A stretch of 64,000 nucleotides of DNA from Cyrtodaria siliqua (lineage: Eukaryota > Mollusca > Bivalvia > Adapedonta > Hiatellidae), in assembly GCA_037043455.1 (NCBI GenBank), contig JAWPHD010000132.1, forward strand, positions 62,001 through 126,000, given 5' to 3'. Position 1 is the stretch's first letter. Every line of letters starts with the position of its first letter. Both the position numbers and the translations under genes were made by a program. A model generated the notes under the pieces. The model was not told where the DNA came from, made no database searches, and saw nothing but the letters and a program-made list of their open reading frames with translations. Positions 56,459 to 64,000 of the stretch are shown here, in pieces.

Positions 56459-56754
56459 GCTGATACGTATCATATTAATTCATATACATACTTATACATA
56501 CTTCCGATCTGCCAATCAAATTATATCCACTGTATGAACGAGCTTAAAACACAGGATGTTTTTTCGCCTGTTAGAAAACACACTAAAGTCCAACAAACGA
56601 CTCTAAAATCCAACGGAGCACACGGTTAATGTTGTACGACCTTGACCCATCGACAACAACGATCGGAGGCTAGAACTTGAATGTCGGAACTATTCATTAC
56701 CGGTGTTAAAATCGTCATCGTAAATTGTAATATGTCGCCTAGTTGTATAATGAA

Positions 56755-56812
56755 CGATTAGTGTCGGCTTAAAGGGACACACGATTAATGTCGGCTTAAA
56801 GGGACACTCGAC
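56755..56812. repeat. 27-bp tandem, two copies
   Basis: 'cgattagtgtcggcttaaag' + 'ggacaca' followed by 'cgattaatgtcggcttaaag' + 'ggacact'. Confidence 0.9.
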
Positions 56813-58754
56813 AAGCTTGAAATAGTTATCATACATTAAACAGTGTACCTTAATTCATTTACATAGTGTCATTTATACATAAGACTGCATGCAAAAATTT
56901 CGCGGCAATAAACTTTAGAATTTATATTTTTCCTCGTTATTTAACCAAAGTACTGAATATACATTATACTCAACAATCAAGAATACGCCAGCAAAATTAT
57001 TTTTTTGTAAATATCTCAGAAATATTACGTAGGATTTGAAATATTAAAATTGTGTATAAAACCTTGCATTACGTCGCTAGATTTTAATAATCTAGATTTC
57101 CGTGTGTCCATTTTAAAGCAGAATGAGATCAATCAAGCATAAACATATAAAAATTCTAGACAACATGGTCTTGCTCCTTCTCTTTTCGGCTTCATTTAAT
57201 ACGCAAGAGAGCTGAGATAGGGTTGTACTGAGCATCACGTAATTTTAGACAATCAGATGACCTATTATTACACATAATTTCATGTACTAGTACTTACACC
57301 GTGTACTTATTATAGAATATAATAAAATTGAAACAATACACTAAATAAAAGAAAGAAGCCATTGTCTTTGATATCTCCAATACCGCCGTATAAGGCGTCC
57401 TAAACTGGAAAGGGGATTAGTATGGCTAAACCTGTACTTAATGCCGACATTTCCGGGATTGCCTCCATGTATACTAAAGGATCCAAGTTCTTTTAAAAAG
57501 AATCACGTAAAGTTTCCAAGTTCTTTTTAAAAAAAAACACAAACACACATAAAGTTTAACGTTTACATGGAAATAAAGTTATATTAATATAAAGTGTGTT
57601 TTTTCTGTGGAAATGCAAATATTATTGACCTAAGAAAATTCTACCGGACTCAATGACACAACAAGACGACTTTACGTTGATATTTTCCAACAAATTTTGA
57701 GAAGAGACATTGGACCTTGAACGATTTTAGAGTTTTGCTCCGGTAACGAATACATTGAAAACATCTTGTTTATACAAATATTGATATTAGAAACCTATAT
57801 ATATCCAAACTCTGGGTTCATAAGTGTAGCAAGTTTCAAGAAGTTGTTTCCACTGAAATGTCGAATGCATTTATATTAGAAAGTTCTAAAATCAATAATT
57901 CAAATGGTACAAGACTAATAGGTTAATACGTGTAGTCTGTTTTGAGAAGACACCTTGCACAGTTTTAGATTAATGCGACATAAACACACATTTTACTAAA
58001 TGGCACCACAGATACATATATAGGTATTTGTAGCAATTTTCAACGACTAGAATTAAACGTGTGGCGGTGGATTGTGGACTGATGGACCTCATTTGCTAGC
58101 TCCGCGAAAACTTCACTTGGCGTAACTCCATTGAAACTTAGTTTTGCGTATTGATGTCTTATAAAAATGCATTTCAGAATCAAAGGGGGAAAAAGTATAT
58201 AAATAACATATTTTTGGACAAAAAACACAGTATCGAACAGTGTCTGTTAAAACCGTGTTCCATATTGAAACTGGCGGCAGCATGAAAGGTAATACAGTAA
58301 TAGTACGTATTAGTGACTTTGTTACAGTAATTGGAAACGATTTTGGGATAAGGCCAACTTTTTCAGGTGTTGCATTAATTCATTTATAAAATGGGTTATT
58401 GGGTTTCAAATTGTGTATCATCTAAAAACTAGGACATGCATTAGCATGCAATGTACAATCTAATATTGATACCTCAGATGAACCCTTCCAGATGGCGTTG
58501 ATATGGTTTAGATTGGACTCGCATTTACTTTTAGTTTCTGTTTAAATGTTGTCGGCTTATCTTTGACGTATGCACTTGAACTGTCTTAATATCTCATAAT
58601 TGCGTGCGTTTATATCGTTCAGATTGGACTCCTTTTCTGTTTCAAATAATCTTTAACAGTTTTTGATTTTGATATGATTTGGAGGTATGTTTTATGGCCT
58701 AATGAAATAATGATAACAGATACACATATTCTAGGTCAACAAAAATAAACATGT
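56813..58754. other. Long stretch without recognised genes
   Basis: A+T-rich. A hairpin 'ctagatt' ... 'aatctag' lies at 57,079-57,097, and 'aagtttccaagttcttttta' occurs in near-copies at 57,483 and 57,510. No protein-like frame. Confidence 0.4.
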
Positions 58755-58760
58755 TTATAT

Positions 58761-59051
58761 CAGGGTTGCCACGGGTCCTTGAAATCCTTGAAGTACTTGA
58801 ATTTAAAAAAAAAGATTCAAGGCCTGGAAAGTGCTTGAAAATCTGATAAGGTACTTGAAAGTCCTTAAATTCTGGATTTTTGCTGTTCATCCCAAAAATG
58901 GCTATTGGTTGTGCGTTCCTAGAATATTTGTTGCTGTTTTGGGCGTGTCGCTTGCGCGAATATTAGTCCTTGAATTTTGGAAAAAAAAAAGGTCCTTGAA
59001 AGTCCTTGGAAAGTCCTTAAATTTGGCCTTCCAATAAGGGTGGGAACCCTG
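58761..59051. mobile_element. MITE of 291 bp with 6-bp target duplication
   Basis: Ends 'cagggttgccac' and 'gtgggaaccctg' are inverted copies with one mismatch. 'ttatat' flanks both ends directly (58,755-58,760 and 59,052-59,057). The interior is built of 'gtccttgaaa' words in both halves ('aaagtccttggaaagtcctt'). A very widespread animal MITE type in my recollection; the terminal CAGGGTT suggests mobilisation by a hAT-like transposase, though the 6-bp duplication seen here is shorter than the usual 8. Confidence 0.85.
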
Positions 59052-59059
59052 TTATATGC

Positions 59060-59660
59060 AAACGTCGAATAGGGAGGGTAGCATTCACAGAATGCAGTCA
59101 TCTAAAAACTATACTCACGGTTAATGAAAACGCACCAAAAACTTACTTGATGCATTTTGGACAAAATATCATATAATCCATATAATGAGTCGACATTTAA
59201 CATTTTGTTACGTGCATAACTGGATTTAGTGCATTCCACATTGTGTTATGAAATGCAATTGCATTTACGGTTTTCTTCAGTTACATCGTACAAAGAACTA
59301 TACATCGTACAAAGAACTAATTTTCTCAAAAACATTCATGGCATACACTGTCAGACGTCAAACAATAAAAAGGCCAGTAAAACCAGATGGAATTTATTTC
59401 GAGACAGATTAATGCAGCTTGTAATTTAATGGAACATTTCCTTTTTATGATTATCCCTAGTAAACAATGTTAAATAACAAGGTAAATAACTGCGTAACTG
59501 CTTGTCATAAAAGCCTACCAATAAACATCGTTAGTTAGGTATCAAGATTCAATACTTAAAAAATAGAAATATTGGTTCAGTTTTATTTCAAATAGTTTGC
59601 GAATAATCCAACCGCATGAACATATGGAGTTAATGGTGCGTTTTCATTGACCATCAGTAT
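59060..59660. other. No gene recognised
   Basis: 'acatcgtacaaagaacta' is duplicated at 59,283 and 59,301 (18-bp tandem). Otherwise unique. Confidence 0.4.
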
Positions 59661-59664
59661 ATAT

Positions 59665-59800
59665 ACATGAGACATCACAAACATAGAAGGGATGACATTA
59701 TGGGTACCGCTTTGGAACGACTCCTACCGCCTTGGAACGGTGAGTGACAAAGAAAACAGTTGGGAGTTAAACTCTTGGTATATTTTGGACCAAACAATAT
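59665..59800 (+). mobile_element. Family A core fragment with internal 28-bp duplication
   Basis: 'taccgctttggaacgactcc' is followed at once by 'taccgccttggaacggtgag', so the core motif occurs twice. 'catcacaaacatagaaggg' marks the left side, as at 55,073. Confidence 0.75.
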
Positions 59801-61330
59801 ATGGTCGGTAGGAAGAGAAAAACTATATTATTTTAAAATATCAGACGTCGTGGTGGTTTTATGTCCAAATATGTTCTACATATTTTGACTATAATGTTAT
59901 ATAATAAAAAGGATCTTAAACTCGTCCCATTACAATGAGTTTAAATTTTAACTCGCCAAAAGGGTCGTTAAAATTAAAAGAATTCATAAGTCGTTATGAG
60001 GATGAGAACTCGTTTAATACCCTCACTTTTAATATCCTATATTTGGGTATTTGTACGAGTGTATAGGTCATGTACGAGTGTATAGGTCATGTACGAGTGT
60101 ATAGGTCATGTACGCGATTCCACTAGCATGTGGTTCAACTAGTGTTTGATGCGTTTATTACAAGTATATATTGCGATTTATAAAACCTGATATCACCTAA
60201 ATATGCATTTTTCCGGAACATATTGAACTTTAATCCAAATGGGTTTTGAATTGGAAGCTCCTTACTGGTTATAGGTTATTAAATGACTTGGTAGTCGAAC
60301 TATGGTTTTTAAAAAAATGTGGAGTTTATCCCGTGAAATCAAAAAGTAATTCTCGGTGAAAGTAGCGATACCTGCCATTTTAATGGCTGAAAGTTTCACC
60401 TCATTTGTTGTTGTTTTTGTTTGTATGATGTTTTATGTAATTTTCAACACATGCCAGGTTATATATGACGGTCGATTTTTTTGTGGTGGAGGCAGACCAC
60501 CCACTTTTCCTGGGTAGAACCAGTAATGTACACATCCCGTAGGTTAACATAATACTAAAATCAAGACTAGTACACTGCGTATATATGATTTTGTTTGGTC
60601 AAACCATGCCCTAATGTCACCGACGACATTGGTACTTGTGGACTATTGCTGTTGTCTGCAACCCTATTTTGACGGAACGAAGATAAATTCCAGTCACCGT
60701 CGAGTGTATGGGCTAAAGCACCAACTTATGTCTAAATACGTTCTATCACCCTATGTAATCAAGACATTAAGGACCTTACAATCTATATTTTTTTAAAAAC
60801 TAACTCTTTATAATCGGTCTAAACAGCAAAATGCGTCTAGGAAAATGCAGTTGTGTTATTGTCTGCTTACAACCATTTTAGATTGAATTACTAAATACAA
60901 GCGTAAATTGGGTTTAAGATGTTGCATTGCTTATGTTAAGTGTGTGTTGGTAAATGTGTTTATTGTTCAGGCGCATATGCCTTATATAATACAACCCACG
61001 CGAGTTTTTATCTGGTATAGAGCATCAGTGGCATTTGTCTTCTCTGTTGAATACATTAGACCATGTGTGCATTTTGATTCAATGTTAATTCAATTATTCG
61101 CTTGTCCACTCTGTCCAGTCAGTCCAATACAATATAATATGACTGTCATTGGCACAGCTCTGTATTGCATAGTATATTTCCAAGTGTTCACGAACCCGTA
61201 ATTAGGATGAGTTGCTCCACTGCGTATGTTAAGAAGTATGTCCCTCTCTGAGAAATCCCATTGAAGGTCCATTAGAAACAAGAAAAAGATTAGAACTCAA
61301 CTAAACCTGAATATTTCTACATGCAACTTG
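59801..61330. other. No gene recognised
   Basis: Includes 'aactcg' words in both orientations around 59,920-60,010 and the 19-bp tandem listed separately. A 97-codon plus-strand frame at 60,908-61,201 is cysteine- and aromatic-rich but matches nothing I know and lacks splice or start support. Confidence 0.35.
60053..60115. repeat. 19-bp tandem, three copies
   Basis: 'gtacgagtgtataggtcat' at 60,053, 60,072 and 60,091, identical, then 'gtacgcg'. Confidence 0.95.
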
Positions 61331-61540
61331 CAGTTTAAATATGTTTACACCTTTATCTAGACAGTGCTATAATAATTGAATAATAACTACAGACTTCATA
61401 ACATGTCTGTATTGATCCATACTCAGCTTATGTCATACTCAAGGTCATATGTGTATTGACTACTTCACATATTTATCAAGTATATATTTATAATTCACGG
61501 GTAACACTGCCTAGATAAATGTGTAAACATATTAAACTGG
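61331..61540. mobile_element. Foldback element, 37-bp arms
   Basis: 'cagtttaaatatgtttacac' + 'ctttatctagacagtgc' (61,331-61,367) pairs with 'acactgcctagataaatgtg' + 'taaacatattaaactg' (61,504-61,539), with about four differences. The 136-bp centre is unique. Confidence 0.88.
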
Positions 61541-61920
61541 TAAGTTTCATGCAAAATTATATTTTTTATCTTTTTCAAATGCAGTCTCAATGTCATTACA
61601 AACAAGTGGACATACTCCTTAAAAGGACAATCTATTTATCAGACAGTAAGGTAATGCTGACATGACCTTCTCTACAGTCATGTTATTGGTATTATCTATA
61701 AAACCAGACCATCAGTGCAGCAAGTGTTAAAAGAAGTGCTTTCGGGGAAAATATATTTCAACGGAATAGAATGTCGTGATGAATGATGGCTTGATCATTT
61801 AGAAAACAAGTTTGCTGCATGGACGAATGCCCTCAGTGTTTCAGCCATTTTACATAGCACATCGATACATATGAACAGTGTGTTCTTGGACTGTGTTGAC
61901 CCCACTGTGTTTAAAGTGCT
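61541..61920. other. No gene recognised
   Basis: Unique A+T-rich sequence. Confidence 0.35.
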
Positions 61921-61924
61921 TATA

Positions 61925-62050
61925 GGGTGTGTGTGAAAGGTGTTGCACCATATAGTATCTCATGCACATACTCAATAAAAACGAGCATTTTCTCTATTGT
62001 TTGTGCTTGCTGTTTCCAAGGAATCCCCTTTTCAGTATGTGACATAGGTA
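61925..62050 (-). mobile_element. Dispersed repeat family C, copy 4
   Basis: 'gaaaggtgttgcaccatata' + 'gtatctcatg', 'caataaaaacgag', 'gtttgtgcttgctgtttcca' + 'aggaatccccttttcagtat'. The full reverse counterpart of the copy at 45,482. Confidence 0.8.
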
Positions 62051-62740
62051 TTACATAAAATAAAGAGACGAGCGGTTTCTGTTTCACTAAATTAAAACTC
62101 AATGTATGCCTAAGCATGAAAAAGCACAGTAACCTTCGTTTTTCTGTACATAACGTCAATTTGTCGGAATTTTAATAAACTGCATTTAACGTGTCAATTT
62201 TCCTTCCTGTTGAATATTCTCTACTCATAAATAATACTTCTACACTAGGAATAAACATCGACATTTACCCCCTCAACAAGAATAAAATGATAAGCATTAC
62301 ATTATAACAAATGTCCATTTTTCAAATGAAATGATGTGTATATAATTCTGCCGCCTCGTCTCTATAATCCATTACAAACATATAATTGTAAGTGTACTTA
62401 ATCTTTCGTTGCATTTAATCATAATGTTATTAGTTGTTGGACTAAGCAAATCATAACAGATCATTCGAAAGATTAGTTAGGCGTCAAAATAAAACATTTA
62501 TAGTAAGCTTGGCTAATACTCCTGCAAAACGATTTACTATATTATGTTCACCGGTAGTCTGAGCATATCTTTTCATTTGTTAAACCATGCAAGAATTAGA
62601 ACAGTTCATAGAAACCTGCAAGCCGATTGATAAGACTTGACACAGAACATGTATAAAGTGTCCCAATTGATGTGTATTACTACATCCGTTGTTCAAAGAT
62701 AGTAGAATCTAAGGTTTTCATTTTTTTTAATTGAGACAAA
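62051..62740. other. No gene recognised
   Basis: Unique A+T-rich sequence without shared repeat words. Confidence 0.35.
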
Positions 62741-62800
62741 TGGTCCTATAGAACCACAGCTGGTCCTATAGAACCACAGCTGGTCCTATAGAACCACAGC
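62741..62800. repeat. 20-bp tandem, three identical copies, each near-palindromic
   Basis: 'tggtcctatagaaccacagc' three times without change. 'ggtcctatagaacc' is self-complementary with one mismatch, so each unit can fold. Confidence 0.97.
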
Positions 62801-64000
62801 ACCCAAACGCAACGACACCGTTGGTCCGTACTGTACCACAAACGCAGAGTTAATTAAATATACAATGAAAAGGACACTACGCAACACAACGACTGGTGAA
62901 GACAGTGTTACGTTGTCCTATCATTCTGGATTGTTCGTGCAAAACATCTTCACAGTGACTACAACGTCTAACGTTTGTAATAAATTATTTACGCTTAGTT
63001 AAATGCTAATAAATGTACGTAAAAAACAACATATTACTATTTCTTCTTCATAACATTTTCCCAAACCGATAAAATTCTGAGACCGAAAGAATTATACTGA
63101 TGCAAAAACAAATATCGTACAGCAATTTCCATATTTTTAAAACCGTGTTTCAGACATTATTCGCAGTGCAATGTTGAACCGTATTAGCTTGGAGCTAATA
63201 TGAGTATCGATGATATTATATAATAAAACATTGTAAACACTACTTCAAAGGTGTAAGCATAGTTTAATCAGTATTTCACCTGAAAGATAAGGAGCACAAT
63301 TCCTTATTTATTTCAATGTCAGTATTCATTACATGAGAGTATGGACTAAGAAAACATCCATGATAATAATGTAAATATTTTGTAGGTGATGTCTAGATGA
63401 GTTATGTTTAATGACGGTTATCCGTGACTTTAACAGTGTTGTATCCTTTGTACTTGCATAACTTTGGTATTACATGCATGATTGTTCTGGCCCTTTAATC
63501 GCATGATATCAGAATCTGCATGTGCTGTTTTTGAGTGCTCTAAAAATTCCGATTTGCACATTGTTATTTTCTTTTAATATGTATTATTAGATCAGAATGA
63601 AGCGTTTAATCACAGATACAATGTTTCTTTCCATTAAAGCGGAGTGTTTTAATTAAGAAAAAACATATATGCAGTGGGTTTATGTTGGGCTAGATCGATA
63701 TCTTTTGAGCGAGTCTTGAATATCATCTATTCCAAAGGTGTCGTTGTTTGAGTACAAAATACCAGATTATGATCTTGCACAATATTAACTATGTTATTTA
63801 TTATCTGACTCCGATTTTAGGAGAGATTGACCCCATCTGTTTATATTAAACAAAGAAAATGTGTAGCAGCATTCTGTGTGTTACAGTTTAAATTTGTTGT
63901 GTTAACGTAACGTTGCTTTTAAAATAAAATGACCTCACAGGCTGATGAAAATATCTTCAACAATAGATGTTCGCCTATCCACAGCCAGACGGATTCCTTC
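62801..64000. other. No gene recognised to the window end
   Basis: A+T-rich, no repeats shared with other parts of the window and no protein-like frame. Confidence 0.35.

Noticed and set aside
60908..61201. 97-codon plus-strand frame, cysteine-rich
   Set aside because: No signal peptide pattern, no domain and no splice support; length is within chance for A+T-rich DNA of this size.

Overview
The window is A+T-rich, intron-era eukaryotic DNA dominated by repeats, and almost certainly comes from a bivalve mollusc. I base this on several dispersed families that I associate with clam and mussel genomes: hairpin-ended elements carrying tandem cores of about 145-180 bp with the wording 'tccgctccataactcc' or 'tcaataactagagaatgg', a foldback element containing 'gacctcggctatcgcctc', and LINE C-termini with the EDEYHF/DDEMHF zinc-binding signature. 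A heterodont clam is my guess; I cannot name the species from sequence alone. Only one intact conventional protein gene is visible: an intronless class A GPCR on the minus strand at 52,485-53,507.

Layout. 1-7,487 is a 59-bp satellite with higher-order structure. 7,488-11,200 is a degraded tandem of ~0.8-kb units, some of which contain one 59-bp monomer and so look like the source of the satellite. 11,207-13,185 is a hairpin-ended (Helentron/pearl-like) element whose core has become a 32/41-bp minisatellite. 14.2-21 kb mixes four arrays of a 21-bp minisatellite (two in each orientation), a 400-bp duplication, a tRNA-derived SINE, a long inverted repeat and long G/C homopolymers; one possible terminal exon of a membrane protein lies at 20,831-21,070 (minus). 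21-32 kb holds dispersed-repeat fragments, including an element with 160-bp tandem units that carry RFX-type X-box palindromes.

32.2-34.2 kb is a nested insertion: a 5'-truncated LINE with poly(A) signal and tail sits inside a hairpin-ended element. A second broken LINE end lies at 35.06-35.69 kb. 36,191-38,569 is a Kolobok-like DNA transposon (perfect 15-bp inverted ends, TTAA flanks, frameshifted THAP-domain exon). 39.5-41.4 kb is a 46-bp minisatellite, 41,952-42,085 a near-perfect foldback, 46.15-47.01 kb a 54-bp minisatellite, and 47.1-50.6 kb more tandem-core elements. After the GPCR gene, 54-64 kb carries more dispersed repeats, three foldbacks, and a short MITE with intact 6-bp target duplication.

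There is no operon-like logic here. The unifying theme is that tandem arrays appear to grow from the cores of short mobile elements, and several stages of that process can be read in one window.
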